A stretch of 64,000 nt of DNA from Forficula auricularia (Eukaryota; Arthropoda; Insecta; Dermaptera; Forficulidae): positions 5,357,582 through 5,421,581 of the forward strand of contig JALMQS010000066.1 of assembly GCA_024734495.1 (NCBI GenBank), read 5' to 3'. The position numbers and the translations under genes were made by a program. The notes below the pieces were generated by a model. It saw nothing but the letters and a program-made list of their open reading frames with translations, searched no databases and was not told the DNA's origin. Of the stretch, positions 11,586 through 23,715 are shown one piece after another; the stretch's first letter is position 1, and each line of letters begins with the position of its first letter.

Positions 11586-12325
11586 CAGAGGGTATTGCCA
11601 CGGGGTCAGAATCCCCCTCCCCCAAAGGGCGGGGCTCATGTCATCAGTAACGGCAGCGTACTAACCGTTTCTTATAGCAAACTAAATGTAATTAAATATA
11701 TTTCATATGTTTAATCAAGAATTATCGTTCTTTTTAATTTCTTGAAGTACCTTTTTAGTCCAGTTAAATTGTTCTCTAAAGGGCCCCTCGCGGGAAAGTT
11801 ATGGAGGTAGTTTTGATTTCTTGATCCTATGTGTTTTTGGTGTGCTGAATCCGAATCTGAGGTTTGCTAACAAATTTAGTAACGGAACATTGTCAAAAAT
11901 GCAAAAAAAAAATAATAAAATCTCATTTTTTGGCTGTTTTTTTGCTTACAACTCGAAAAATATCAACTTTACGTGAATAACCTTCCTTTCCAAAATAAAA
12001 GTTCATGGAAATTTGCCCACAATTTTTCGTCATTTCGATTTTTTCTCTGTTCGGCAACCGTTCGGTTTTCAAACGCTAGTTGAAAATTGGCTTATTTTTT
12101 CTGTTTCCGCAAATCCCAAAAACTCGCGCTTTTTTCGATTTTTTCCATTTAACCATGAAAAAGCATGTTTTTGACAAGGAACATCTCTATGCAATTTTAA
12201 ACTAGATTAAATTTGCTACAATTTAAATACAGTTTCATCTTAATTGGATAATGGTAATCGTACCGCAATGAGGTTGAAGTTTTGAAAAAATGCAATTTTT
12301 TCTAGAAAATCGCAGTTTTCCTTCA
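11586..12325 (+). mobile_element. CAGWGGCGTAG-type hAT element, left half only
   Basis: Starts CAGAGGGTATTGCCACGG, preceded by the octamer actcgcgc, and aligns with 19085-19828 of copy 2. The right terminus present in copy 2 is missing here because of the 1.3-kb deletion. Confidence 0.65.
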
Positions 12326-12540
12326 TATATTATTAAGAAAATTATAAATATACAGTGATTTAAAACAATCACAAAAACGTTATTGAATAGTTCCAACGTT
12401 TTAGGATAAATTCTCACTTTTCAATGAAAATAATATGGAAATACTTTTAGTAAAAATGGTTTTCACCTTATATGTATTTTAAACAAAGCATATATTTTGT
12501 CAAAAAACGGCGAGAACTTATTTTAAGGTCCTTATTATAT

Positions 12541-13393
12541 CGAGTGTCCCAAAATTGTGAAGTAATTTGATATTTTATAGGTTTTTTTGTTAAAAGTGTA
12601 CAATTTTTATTGATTCATAAAATTATACATTATATATATATAGGGTTATGTATGGAATAAAATATCTAGTAAATAAGCCTCCACGGCTTTGCTGCCGCAT
12701 ACGCACACTTTTGTCCAATTTTTCCATGATATTTTTGCATAAATGTGGCTGAATTTCGTTGATACAGCACTCAATTTTCTCCCTTCAAGGCGTGGAGTAG
12801 TCAAAATTTGTTGTTTTGAAACGCCAAGTTAAAAAAACTCGAAAAGAAAAGTCAACGGCGCTAAATCACGTAATTTGGGCGGCTGGTCGTCCACCAAAAA
12901 CAAGAGAATTACGTGAAAGAAGAAAACACATACGTAAAATAGATGTTCCTCGAGCGAGTATCGCCTTTGACACCTTGTTTAGCGCAATCCTAATAATCTT
13001 TATAATTGAACACAAAAACTGGATTATCCATGCAGAGGATAGCAACCTTGTACATTTTAGAAGAAGAACAGTCAGATGATGCCTCTAGCCTAAAATCCAC
13101 TGAAACATTGACACAGTGATGTGGATTCATTGTTCCTCAACAATTACTCGAGGATTTTCTAGACCCCAATTGCGCCAATTTTGTCAGATTAACCAAGCCA
13201 TCAAGATAAGTAAACTCATCACTGAGAGTAATTTATTCAGAAAAATTAACATCAACTTGTTTTGTTTCATATCCATTCAGCAGAATTCTCTTCCTCATAT
13301 GCTATTCCATACATACTGCTTTCTTGCAGATAAATAGAAATTTACGTTTAAATTAAACCTGTAACTTGTAATTGCCTTCATGAATTTTGAGGA
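12541..13393 (-). mobile_element. Deleted mariner-like element, copy 1
   Basis: Aligns with 21324-22213. The left terminus GAGTGTCCCAAAATT (12542-) is preserved and the right end is eroded (gaattttgaggacatac). Degraded transposase remnants lie on the minus strand between about 12640 and 13330 (for example the sites of 'ggctttgctgccgcatacgc' and 'ctcgaggattttct', shared with copy 2). It is more degraded than copy 2, with many indels. Plus-strand ORFs at 12816-13079 and 13116-13337 read the wrong strand of it. Confidence 0.7.
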
Positions 13394-16300
13394 CATACAC
13401 AGAAATGTTTTAATTGCCTTTGTTATCTATTCAACTAAACAGCTGTGTTTAAAAATTGTATAAAAACTAGATTGTTTCACCCTCAGAAGCAATGTCACTG
13501 CTTTGTGTGTTTGTTTCAATTATGTCCTTTCTCATAGAATGTTCACTTCAATGTCATTCAGTCTCTGTCCCTTCTTATTTCAGCTCTGCCTTCTGCCGTT
13601 TCATTGTTGTTTTCAGCTCTGTGTGTTTCTCTCATCCCTTCTCTGCTCTGTGTGTCTCTCTGTATATTCTTGCTTCTGATCTTCTGGTTTCACACATCCC
13701 ACCTGGTTTGATAGCATTTCTCTTGTGTGGCACTGTCAATCGTTTTGGTATCAGCTCAATTCAATTTCTCTGTTTAATAGTTTTGTTTTAATTATGTTTC
13801 TGCTGTTCTTCTTGTCTGCTAGTTATTCTCTTGGCTTTCTTCTCACATAGTTTTCAGCTCTCTTTTGCTGTTCCATCTTAGTTTTGCTTTTGGCTAGATC
13901 TATGTTTCTTCTCTTTTCCCCCTAGTGTCTTCAATATGTGCATGTGTTCTTTGTCTTATTTCTTGGTTGATCTTCTGATATCTTTGGTATGGGTTTAATA
14001 TTAGTGGTCTTCTCAGAGATTCAATCTTACATAGTGTTTTGTTTAGCGTTCTTGGTATACCTTCTGTTTACTGTTTCTCCCCATTGCAAACTCACTTCTT
14101 TAAGGACTCTTTTTGTGATATATTTAACATATGACATTATTGTTTCTTTTATTTCAGACATACCTTCACAAATATTTGCTTTTCTTTACAATATAACAAC
14201 ATTCTTCACTTCCATCATATCTGAGAATTTTACTAAGATATTCTTTGTGATATGCAAATATAATTTGTTTTTGGGCAGACTGTTAACAAATATTTGTTAT
14301 ATTCTTGGTACTTTTTGAAAAGATAATTTTTCACCTTCTTTTATTTCTATGATGTTTCTTCTTCTCCTCTTCTAGTAGTTTTGAAAAGCATCATCAATGC
14401 TGGCAAAAAAAAGACTGGCATTTTGGTAAGATTGCTGCTTCTTCTGAGGCATATCGCAGAGCGAGAAAGAAGGCGGCATGTCTTCTACTGAGCGCTTCTT
14501 ATCCCGCATACTATGAAAGCGCTTCATCACCTATTCTTTTATACTAACCGTAGAACTCATTCTGTTTCAGCTTTGTTCACATATAATTCAACCATTTGTC
14601 ACAGATATACTTTCTTCATCCATTATTATATTCATTGGTGAATTTGGTGTGAAATCGTTTCTTATTCGCAGAACGGCTGCAAAACTAGTACCAATTTTCT
14701 TCTCAACACAAAAATGATATACCTTATAAATGAACTTCTTCTTGTATGGCATCCTACTGCTATTTTGACATTCTATTAATGCTTTATCAATATATTATTA
14801 TCATTACAATTTCCTTTATCACCTGTCTCCCCTAATGTCTTCAATGTCTGCACGTCATGTTTTTAGCAAAACAATGTTTGTTTTACTATTCTCTGTGAAT
14901 ATTCTATCCCTAGTTAAAAAAATATACTTGTGTATGATAATAGACTGAGAACAAAAGAAAACTCCTCAATGAATGCTTTACTAGCTCTAGCGTATGCTGA
15001 ACATCAGAGTAATATAGTAATGGCATCATCATCTGTTTGTGTTTTCAGACATTCTTAGTTTTATGGCATGGTAAGCAGCTTTTTCACATAGGCTGCTGTT
15101 GGTAACCTTTACTGTGTATGTCAGCAGGCGTGACTGTTTTTATTGAGACTACCTTCTCTTATGATTTCTACCTTCTATGAGAAAATATTTGCTGCTGTGC
15201 TGTTTAAAGCATTCTTAGCATCCTTCTCCCAGTGTCTGTGTCTGTTTTGTTTTTGTCACCTGCTGAATGTTTATTCAAATATTTCTATTTTACCTTCTCT
15301 TATTTGCTATTTTTCTCATTTCACCTATGTCATTCACTAATTTGTTTTACAAAGCTGTATTTCATTCTGCCAATGTCTGTGGTATTATTTTTCCTCCTTT
15401 TATAAAGCTAGCAGAAATTTATTTATGATAGCACTTAAGGCAATTTAATTTCTTCTTCATTTCTTCTGTGCCTTTGTAAAATATTCGTTTATAACTTTCG
15501 TAGAAAAGTTTCTTAAAAACACTTCTGAATATTTTGAACGTGTTTTGATACGTAGGTTTGTAAGCATTGCATCTTCGGAAGCGAGCATTGACTTGTGACA
15601 TTGTATTTTGGTAATCTTTGCAAACGGCACTACTGGGCGGTTTCGGAAACTGCGTTTAAAGGCTACACAACTATATTTCTTCAATGGTATTTATTTCTTC
15701 TGTATGTTGATACTATCTGTTGTATGTGCTTGTTTTTTAAAATTTCGCGATTTATTGGCGTTTTTCAACCATTTCAGCTTTGCTAATTTTCTATATATTC
15801 ATTTGACTATCAAAAAGCATCAACAACTTTGATATCATTTCTGCAGACATTCATTCTCTATTGTAACGTAAAACTTTTGGCCATTTCTGGTGTTCACTGA
15901 AGAGTAGATGCTTTTCATACCTTTTCTTTAGCTTGCAAAATTAATAAATGGTATTTTCTTTATAAAATAATTATATGTGCTCCTAGTATAGTGTCCTGTC
16001 CATGGCACCAGATATTCTATTATTCTTTGGTCTTCTCAGATATACCATCATGCCTGATTTAGTCATTTCTTTACTATGTAAATATTTCCCTTACTCTGTT
16101 CCTTTTACATTTAATAATCTGCCATCTCATTCTCCATTAACATATGTGAAAAACTATGTGATTGCATCTATGACCGTCTATGGCAGCCATTTCAATGAGC
16201 ATTTTTGTTATGTATTTAAGTTCTCTTCATAATTTTGCTATTTATTTATTCATGATTGCTTTTAACATTACTATTATTGGCTGTGTTTGAACACATTCTC

Positions 16301-18027
16301 TTGTATTTTTATGAAGACTTGCATTCATTTCTGTATCTCTTTGGCTCTAATAATAACTATGGCTATTGTAGAAGAATATACTATGACTTGTTTTAGCTTC
16401 ATTCTTATTCTTGTTGTTGTGCTTAGACTGGCCCAAAATATCAATCTTACAGTTGACATTGCTACATCAAATAACTGGCTAGCTTGTGTTGCTATTAATT
16501 TCCTTTATGCAAATTGCATTATAAATATGAAAACATTCCTTGTCTGACATTTTGGTATGTTGAATTTTGTTGTCTATAATTTCATTTTTATTTTGGTATT
16601 CTTCTTCTTATTGCAAAGGCTATTCAGCTACTATTGGTGAAGCATTTGCCATGATATTTTTCACAATGTCAAACTGTGATGATACTATTCATCTTCCTTG
16701 TCTTCAAACATAAATGCTTCAACATGTCTGCAGATATTGCTGCATTACAAATGTCTAGATATTTCGTTGTACATGGCAAAGCACAAATTTCACAAATCCT
16801 CTTTGTATATTCATCCTTTTACTTCTACTATTGTATACTAATCATATGAAAACTTGAACGTTTGCATCAACATATATTCAAAGAGTTTCATCATTTCTAT
16901 CATTTTCATTGTAAAAGCATCACATATATGATACTATTCTTATGGCATTATTTATACATTCGACCTTTTATAGGCAGACTGTGTGCAATGAATGTCAACA
17001 CCTTACTGATATGCAGAATACTTTTTAAATATCATCATGTTTCAAAAGCTACTATAAAATACCCTGAATGTAGACACTTCACATTCCAAAAAAAAAATTT
17101 ATTGATATGAAAAAACTACTTTTGGCCATTCTATTGCATTTAATATCTATAAAAATAATATTATTTAATTAGATATGTCCCAGACTGAAACTTAACACTT
17201 TTCAACTTATTTTCTTGTATGTTGGTATCCTTGTCTGTATGCTGAGAAATGGCTGTATATATTTTACCTGTGTGCTTTATATAAGAAAAAGGCAGCGCTT
17301 CTCCTGACAACACTACTGTGCAAAAAATGTTGCTCAAAATAATTCCCTATTTTCTTGTGCATATCTTCTAGACATAAGCTCTAAAAAGCCTTCCAAATAT
17401 TTTGAAACTATATCTCGGATATGTGTGTTCACAAAGGATATGTTTAGTTTCAACATACATAGTGAAGATTTCAGAGTTTATCCCGTGTCCTGAATGCCTC
17501 AATCTAAATATTCTCAATTCTATGAAAGGTATTTTAAACTGGATATGATGTTTAAACTTCTTTCTAGATATGTCTACGTTTCTCATAGTTACTATGATAT
17601 CATCCTAATATGTCTACTAATATAATATGAAAAAACATATTGTTATAGTCAACCATCTTTAAACAGTGTGAAGACTTCTCCCTTTTATTATGTTAAACAT
17701 TCCCTTTTACTATTTCTACTTCTACATCCTGCCATCCAAACAACATTATGAAGATTTTGTGATACTTCCATCACAAACTTGTGTTTCTGTGTTTTTCTAT
17801 GAGCTTTTCTTTTCCATTTATTTCCATTTACCCCAGCTCCCCTGGCATTTCTGATGACTTGGCTAGCTTTTGTATGTCTACCTTTAATACAGCATGTGTC
17901 AATGTTTTGCTGCTGTGGTGACCCACAATTGTATTTTCCTTTCTTTACATTTGCTGTGTCCCCATTCTTGTTGATGTTTTTGTGGGGTGGGTTGGTTTCT
18001 CAGCTGTACCCACACAAAGGAAGAAGA
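13394..18027. other. T-rich, strand-asymmetric unassigned region abutting a gap
   Basis: 4.6 kb with a strong excess of T over A on the plus strand, most marked at 13490-14400 (some 60-base lines have about half T and only four A), fading toward 17 kb. The hexamers TTCTTC, TTTCAG and CAGCTC recur (for example 'ttcagctctg' at 13579 and 13612). None of the element families of the rest of the window is recognisable. Short ORFs (13492-13791, 13989-14318, 15143-15340, 16002-16232, 16287-16547) encode Phe/Leu/Ser/Cys-rich strings explained by base composition. Two minus-strand frames (15457-15684, 17368-17586) have a more even composition but no recognisable domain. The contig ends here, so poor consensus quality at a contig end is a real alternative. 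Confidence 0.5.
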
Positions 18028-18127
18028 NNNNNNNNNNNNNNNNNNNNNNNNNNNNNNNNNNNNNNNNNNNNNNNNNNNNNNNNNNNNNNNNNNNNNNNNN
18101 NNNNNNNNNNNNNNNNNNNNNNNNNNN
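18028..18127. other. Assembly gap (100 N)
   Basis: Exactly 100 N's, the usual placeholder for a scaffold join of unknown size. ORFs drawn through it are meaningless. Confidence 0.99.
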
Positions 18128-18301
18128 TTTATTCTCTTTGAGAAAAAATAGAGTGAGGCAATTATTTTTTTGATTTTGTTGCACTTTCACAGCATTATTG
18201 TTGTTTATCAATTTATGAATATGTACTCAGTTAATTTTACATAGTTGAGGCCAAGCTTATGGGAGTAAAGTTTACCTGGAAAGTTTACATGGTTTTTACT
18301 T

Positions 18302-18760
18302 TCACATATATATTCTAAATATCATGATATGATATAGGATATAATGTGAAGTATTGCATTCGCCTGCCGGAATCCTGACACTTTGAGAACTTCTATCTCC
18401 GAGGTGAAGTAAGTTAATTGCGCTTCCGTAACTTCTAAAGTGGAAGGAATCAATGCCCAACCTAAAACCGGATATTGATGCCCCGGAGGCCTGGTATGTA
18501 CTTATGTATACCCCTGCGTTTTCGCAACTGTAATTCTCAAAGATATGAAATTCGATATAAGCTAGAAGTTCAGCAAGTTTTTTGGTTGAAATCGAAACTT
18601 TTTCCAGCATATCGACGGGTATGTTGGCGACAGCTTGACGAATGTTTTTCTTCAGGTGAGCCTGGGTCCTAGAACGATTGTTGTAGACAAGTGATTTTAG
18701 ATAGCCCCATAAAAATAGTCGCAGGAGGCTAAATCAGGCGACCGTGCTAGTGCAGATCGC
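18302..18760 (-). pseudogene. Tc1/mariner-type transposase C-terminal fragment (copy 2)
   Basis: Same reading as the fragment at 10913-11250: WGYLKSLVYNN, KKNIRQAVANIPVDMLEKVSIS on the minus strand, with the frame open from 18610 down to 18302. Small indels relative to copy 1 shift the frame at 'aacccctgcg' (18510). No N-terminal domain is present. Confidence 0.6.
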
Positions 18761-19084
18761 CCCTCAAGGAGATGACGCAGTGTATTGAGAATAATGGACG
18801 CCATCTGCCTGATATCATCTTTAAAACTGTGTAAACATAAAATTTAAATGTTGTACTTGATGCTGTTCAAAGAATTAAATATATATCTGCGTTACTTTTT
18901 TCTTAATTGAATTTCTAAATAAGCAAGGTGCTCTGCCCCACCATCTATTAAGTATTAGAGAGAAAAAATCATTTGAAAAGTCTCCCAATAGATATCTTTT
19001 TCATTTTGGTAAACAAATTAATCTCACTCAAAATTCATTCATATTCTCAATACTTGCTGATGATATAGGTAGGTACTCGCGCGC

Positions 19085-20228
19085 CAGAGGGGTAGCCACG
19101 GGGGTCAGAATCCCCCCCCTCCCCAAGGGCGGGGCTCATGTCATCAGTAACGGCAACTACTAACCGTTTCTTATGGCAAACTAACTGTAATTAAATATAT
19201 TTCATATGTTTAATCAAGAATTATGTTCTTTTTTAATTTCTTGAAGTACCTTTTTAGTCCAGTTAAATTGTTCTCTAAAGGGCCCCTCGCGGGAAAGTTT
19301 TGGGGTAGTTTTGATTTCTTGATCCTATATGTTTTTTGGTGTGCTGAATCCGAATCTGAGGTTTGCTAACAAAATTTCGTGACGGAACATTGTCAAAAAT
19401 GCAAAAAAAAAGTAAAAAATCTCATTTTTTGGCGGTTTTTTTGCTTATAACTCGAAAACTATCAACTTTTCGTAAATAACCTTCCTTTTCAAAATAAAAG
19501 TTCATAAAATTTGCTACAATTTTCATCATTTAGATTTTTCTCTGTCCAACCGTTCGGGCTCAAACGCTAGTTGAAAATTGGCATATTTTTTCTGTTTCCG
19601 CAAATCCCAAAAACTCGCACTTTTTTCGATTTTTTCCCATTTTAACCATGAAAGAGCATGTTTTTGACAAAGACCATCTCTATACAATTTTAAATTAGAT
19701 TAAATTTGCTACAATTCAAATACATGTTTCATCTTAATTGGATAATGGTAACTCGTACCGCAATGAGGTTGAAGTTTTGAAAAACTGCAATTTTTTGCGA
19801 AAAATCGCAGTTTTTCCTTCATAAAATGAAAGCCACTCATCCTAGAAACTTGATTCCTATCTCATTATCTTTCCATTGAGTTCGAACGGTTGGTTTAGAT
19901 CCGAAAAACCTAGCCGATGAAATTTGTAAGAAATTTTATGACCTTTCATTTTGACTAGGAAAGTTGTTGTCGCAAAGTTGATAGCTTTCGAAAATGAGAA
20001 TTTTTGACAATGTTCCGTCACGAAATTTTGTTAGCAAATCTCAGATTCGCATTCAGCACACCCAAAAACACAAAGGCTTGAAGAAATTACAACTACCCCA
20101 AAACTTTCCGGCTAAAAACCCAATTTAACTGGACTAAGTATTTGTTTTAATAAAAAAAATTCCCACATAATATTTTGCTTTGTGGATTGACCCCCCCCCC
20201 CATTAAAATATTCTGGTCTACGCCACTG
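19085..20228. mobile_element. CAGWGGCGTAG-type hAT foldback element (1144 bp)
   Basis: Left end CAGAGGGGTAGCCACGG; right end, read inward, CAGTGGCGTAGACCAGAAT. This is the common hAT terminus CAGTGGCGTAG. The octamers actcgcgc (left, as preserved in copy 1) and actcgcat (20229-20236) agree at 6 of 8 positions. The element folds back: 19240-19400 (taccttttagtccagttaaattg ... gacggaacattgtcaaaa) is repeated inverted at 19995-20140. A run of eight or more C's or G's follows each terminus. No transposase is seen. Confidence 0.7.
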
Positions 20229-21323
20229 ACTCGCATAAATATATTCAGATGAGTGTCCAGTGCTTGAGCGATTCAGGCCTTATTTAAAAAAGATGCTATC
20301 TTCTTTTCGTTTTTCCTATCAAGGTTTGATCAGCCGTAAAACTTCATTAGAAAAGTGTCAATTGAGAGGTGTGCCGTCTGCAGGGGGGGGGGGGCTAAAG
20401 CGAAAGGAGTTCGTTAATGGGGCTATTAACGCTCCAGGGCCGGAAGTGCGCCACAGAGTTAGTTCTTCAGCGCTGATTGATCGGCTCCTGGCCTGGTCAC
20501 GTGACCCTCCGACGACTTTTTCCGCGTCCTTCTCAAGAGCAGTTTATCTTTCATATACTCTATTGGATTCCTTCTCCAGGACAAATGGCTTCCCTTCCCA
20601 CGTAACATTAAATAAATTAGCCACAGGAGGTCACTGTTCTTCTTTTTATGACTCAAGCCCGAAAAAAAAGTTGCAGCAAATAAAAATTAGGATAAATAAA
20701 TTTTCCGTTTAAGACTTTTAAAGGTATTTATGGATTTTTTTTATCAGGGAATGGTTTGGGCTAGTAAATCGAAATTTTCTAATAATGTACGGCTAATTAG
20801 TAGAATTAAACCAGCCCTGTAAAAATATCCCCAGGAAAATTACAATGGAGAGGATACTCTCCTAGTAATCGCGGACGCTCGGAATCGAACTTGAATGGCA
20901 CTTGAAGCAGAAGAATTAATACAAACTTATGTGAAAAATTTTAATACATAGCAACGGTTCATTTAAATCGTATGTTTCCTATATTTGATTCAATCGCGAA
21001 TCGAATGCAGGTGATTTTTGTCAAATATTAAGTGAAAATAATATCTGAACTTATATATTTCTAACTTGAAATAATGAAGTTAAATAAATTTATAATTTTC
21101 TCATTAATATATTAATGAGAAAATTATAAATATACAGTGATTTAAAACAATCACAAAAACGTTATTGAATAGTTCCAACGTTTCGGGATAAATTCTCACT
21201 TTTTCAATGAAAATAATATGGGAAATACTTTGAGTAAAATGGTTTTTCACCTTATATGTATTTTAAACAAAGCATCTATTTTGTCAAAAAACAGCGAGAA
21301 CTTATTTTAAGGTCCTTATTATA

Positions 21324-22213
21324 TCGAGTGTCCCAAAATTTAGGCACGAAGTAATTTTGATAGAAAACATAGGTTTTTAATTAAAAAGTGTACAATTTTT
21401 ATTGATTCATAAAGTATACATTATAGGGTTATGTATGGAATAAAATATCTGGTAAATGTCTCCCACGGCTTTGCTGCCGCATACGCACACTTTTGTCGAA
21501 TTTTTCCATGATATTTTTGCATAAATGTGGCTGAATTTCGTTGATACAGCACTCAATTTTCTCCTTCAAGGCGTGGGTGGTCAAGGGCTTGTTGGTACAA
21601 GCCTTAGAGTTAAAAAAAACTCGAAAGAAAAAGTCCAACGGCGCTAAATCGCATAATTTGGGCGGCCAATTCTGATCACCAAAACAGGAAATTACACGAC
21701 CAGAAAAAGACACATGCAGTAAATGAATTGTTTCTCGAGCAGTATATCATGTGACACCTTCTTGTTAAAAACACATGTAGTCCACAACAATATCTTGCAA
21801 TTTAGACACAAAAAACTGGATTATCATGCCGGGATAGCGAACACCAACCGCATTTTCGAAGAAGAATAGTCCGATGATGCCTCTAGCCTAAAATCCGCAC
21901 CAAACATTGACACGATGTGGATTCATTTGTTCCTCAACAATTACTCGAGGATTTTTCTGAACCCCAATTGCGCCAATTTTGTCGATTAACCAAGCCATCA
22001 AGATAAAAATGAGCCTCATCGCTGAAGATGATTTTGTTCGAAAAATTAACATCAACTTGTTGTTGTTCCATAATAAATTCAACGAATTCTCTTCCCTCAT
22101 ATACTATTCCATACATACTGTATAGTTTATGAATAAATAAGAAATTTACACTTTTTAATTAAAAACCTGTGTTTTCTAACAAAATTACTTCTTCCGTGAA
22201 TTTTGGGACACCC
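21324..22213 (-). mobile_element. Mariner-like element (DD41D type?), internally decayed (890 bp)
   Basis: Inverted termini of about 75 bp: left GAGTGTCCCAAAATTTAGGC, right (read inward) GGGTGTCCCAAAATTCACGG. Both lead to 'aagtaattttg.tagaaaaca.aggtttttaattaaaaagtgta'. TA flanks both ends (21322-21323, 22214-22215). The body carries a degraded transposase on the minus strand. At under 0.9 kb the element is shorter than a full mariner (about 1.3 kb). Confidence 0.85.
21429..22130 (-). pseudogene. Mariner-superfamily transposase, catalytic-domain fossil
   Basis: Minus-strand frames, in order: IIFSDEAHFYLDGLVNRQNW (first Asp of the DDE triad within FSDEAHF, near 22040), NPHRVNVWCGF, FENAVGVRYP, then a degraded QxGxT..YTARETIHLL where the second Asp should be (now Glu, with a frameshift and stop). 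Next come PKLCDLAPLDFFF and KEKIECCINEIQ, ending ...DILFHT at 21429. The FSDE.HF / TARETI / CDL.PLDFF pattern is an IS630/Tc1/mariner transposase. Counting across the frameshift gives about 41 residues between the second position and the Asp of APLD, which would fit the DD41D (rosa) group. The HTH half is absent and at least three frameshifts are present. Confidence 0.75.
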
Positions 22214-23347
22214 TATATTTTAATTTAAAATTGTTTTTTAATTGTTCTACTATTCTATTAAAAGCAACTACACATTTAAAAAATTATTATTAAAAATAGG
22301 AGTATTCCTCCTGAAACGTTTGAGTTAATTAACACTTTTGTCAGTGTTTTTGAAAAACTGAATTTATGTTTAATACATATGTAACAAAAATAATGGCAGC
22401 CTAACGATCTATCTAAGTTCGATGATCCCTATGTAATTGACCTGACATAAAATACTACATATATACATATTTAAATTTAACAAATTTTTCTAAAAATATA
22501 ATTATCATTTAATAAATTACATTTATTGCACTCAATATGGCGGCTAAAGTTGGGCATCATCATTAACAAATAGGCATTAGTTAGCTATATGCAATCTGTC
22601 TGGGACTTAAGAGTTCTTTACCCGTAGGTTTTGATAAAGCATTTCTCAGCCACCAGACGTTTGTATGTATTATCGATTTTCATCAGAATGAATGAATTCC
22701 TCTCTATTTTAATTTATAAATTTTGGACAGCCATCTCTCCTTCATAAACATATATTAGGTATACCTATATACCAGGTGCGTTTGGTGACTTTTCTACCAG
22801 AGGATGCAGTCCAAAAAAGTATCCTTAATTTTTTGAAATTTTATTTTAATCTTCGTTTTTTTTGCAAATTTCAGCGAATACGGCATCATTTTCGTTATGA
22901 TAAATTTCTCCTAATTATATTTCTATAAGCATGCTATGACTTGTCTATAGCACTCTTAGTTATTTCCAATCTTAAATATCGAGAGTTCTTAAAAATGGAT
23001 TATTCCGGAAATTCCCGATTCATCTTTATTTATTTCTTTTATGTATTATTTCTATTTCAATAGGTCCTCAGCGAGAACAATTATTATTCGACTAAAACTT
23101 GTCTGGACTTGTCTTTGACATGCTTGAACTGGAAAATATACCAGGCAGGGACCTTCCATCCGCACCTTTTTCGGAAAATCATCATTTTAATTGCCCCTTA
23201 AAACTATGCAACAATTTTATTTCATTTCAAGAACCAATATACTTTCCAAAATAAAAAAAAATGTTTTTTTATAGAAATATTTGAAATAACGGATGATAAT
23301 TTGAAAATTTAAAAATCCTCTTGAAATTATGAAGTCGATATTTATGA
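22214..23347. other. Unassigned AT-rich DNA
   Basis: No gene or clear repeat end. The 23269-23586 reverse ORF is the shadow of the hammerhead-like element that follows. Confidence 0.5.
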
Positions 23348-23463
23348 TAATACTCTAAATAAGATTGGAGTAATTTTTGGAGACGGACTGATAAGTGAAT
23401 TAAGTGGATATCGATTAGGCAGTCCAAAAAAGGAAGAAGATAATTTACACTATCTTTTTTATT

Positions 23464-23511
23464 CATAAAACCGACGTTTCGGAGGCTATTCCCTTCTTCT
23501 TCAGGGTTTTG
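23464..23511 (-). ncRNA. Hammerhead-like motif, minus-strand copy
   Basis: On the minus strand: CAAAACC - CTGAAGA - (AGAAGGGAATAG) - CCTCC - GAAA - CGTC - GGTTTT. The left side of stem II is altered (GAAGG instead of GGAGG), which leaves only part of the helix, so this copy looks less able to fold than its plus-strand partner. Confidence 0.4.
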
Positions 23512-23594
23512 AAAAGTCAGTGAAGGAAATCCAATGCGGCAAAAAAAGAGGAGACAGAGGGGAATGCCGCATTGGATTTCCTTCACTGACTTTT

Positions 23595-23639
23595 CAAAAC
23601 CCTGAAGAAGGAGGGAATAGCCTCCGAAACGTCGGTTTT
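23595..23639 (+). ncRNA. Hammerhead-ribozyme-like motif (type I layout)
   Basis: Stem I strands CAAAACC (23595-23601) and GGTTTT (23634-23639) pair over six bases. The core CTGAAGA (23602-23608) fits CUGANGA. Stem II is GGAGG/CCTCC (23610-23614 with 23621-23625) closed by a 6-nt loop. Next come GAAA (23626-23629) and C-G-T-C (23630-23633), so the would-be cleavage site is after the C of GTC. Stem III would be only A-U plus C-G with no loop, as in the minimal motifs of Penelope-like elements, which are thought to act as dimers. One extra A (23609) lies between the core and stem II, unlike the canonical ribozyme, so activity is not assured. Confidence 0.55.
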
Positions 23640-23715
23640 ATGAATAAAAAGATAGTGTAAATTATCTTCTTCCTTTTTTGGACTGCCTCATCGATATCCA
23701 CTTAATACTCTAAAT

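Larger units (their letters stand above)
10640..13393. repeat. Repeated block, copy 1 (pairs with 18137-22213)
   Basis: From 'aaaaaatagagtgaggcaat' onward this block matches 18137 onward through the same ordered parts: transposase debris, the CAGAGG-type hAT left half and the deleted mariner-like element. Copy 1 lacks about 1.3 kb that copy 2 has at about 19828-21117, joining 'cagttttccttcat' directly to 'agaaaattataaatatacag'. Many small substitutions and indels separate the copies. It may be a composite repeat, a segmental duplication, or two haplotypes scaffolded in series, because copy 2 starts ten bases after an N gap. Confidence 0.85.
18137..22213. repeat. Repeated block, copy 2 (pairs with 10640-13393)
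   Basis: Same ordered parts as copy 1, plus the right half of the hAT element (19829-20228) and about 0.9 kb beyond it (20229-21117). It contains a run of 12 G's at 20381-20392 and a run of 12 C's at 20190-20201. The 150-residue ORF at 20260-20712 lies in this extra part; it has no motif I recognise and crosses the G run. Confidence 0.85.
23361..23702 (+). mobile_element. Hammerhead-carrying short element, family 1 (342 bp, 13-bp TSD)
   Basis: The 13-mer TAATACTCTAAAT flanks it perfectly (23348-23360 and 23703-23715). It starts AAGATTGGAGTAATTTTTGG and ends TGCCTCATCGATATCCACT, as does the copy at 31420-31698. This copy is a near-palindrome: arms 23397-23540 and 23565-23705 are inverted around 'gaggagacagagggg'. 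It therefore has ribozyme-like motifs on both strands. There is no coding frame; the length and 12-13-bp duplications suggest a short non-autonomous retroelement, while the motif is one known from Penelope-like elements and retrozymes. Confidence 0.8.

Noticed and set aside
13490..14320. Secreted or membrane protein genes on the T-rich strand
   Set aside because: The ORFs encode Cys/Ser/Phe/Leu strings expected from T/C-rich sequence. No consistent frame across the region and no conserved motif.
17854..18211. ORFs spanning the 18028-18127 gap
   Set aside because: They are translations of N's.
20260..20712. 150-codon plus-strand ORF
   Set aside because: Runs through a run of 12 G's in a repeated block and has no family resemblance or codon signal. 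Copy 1 of the block lacks this part through deletion, so conservation cannot be tested.
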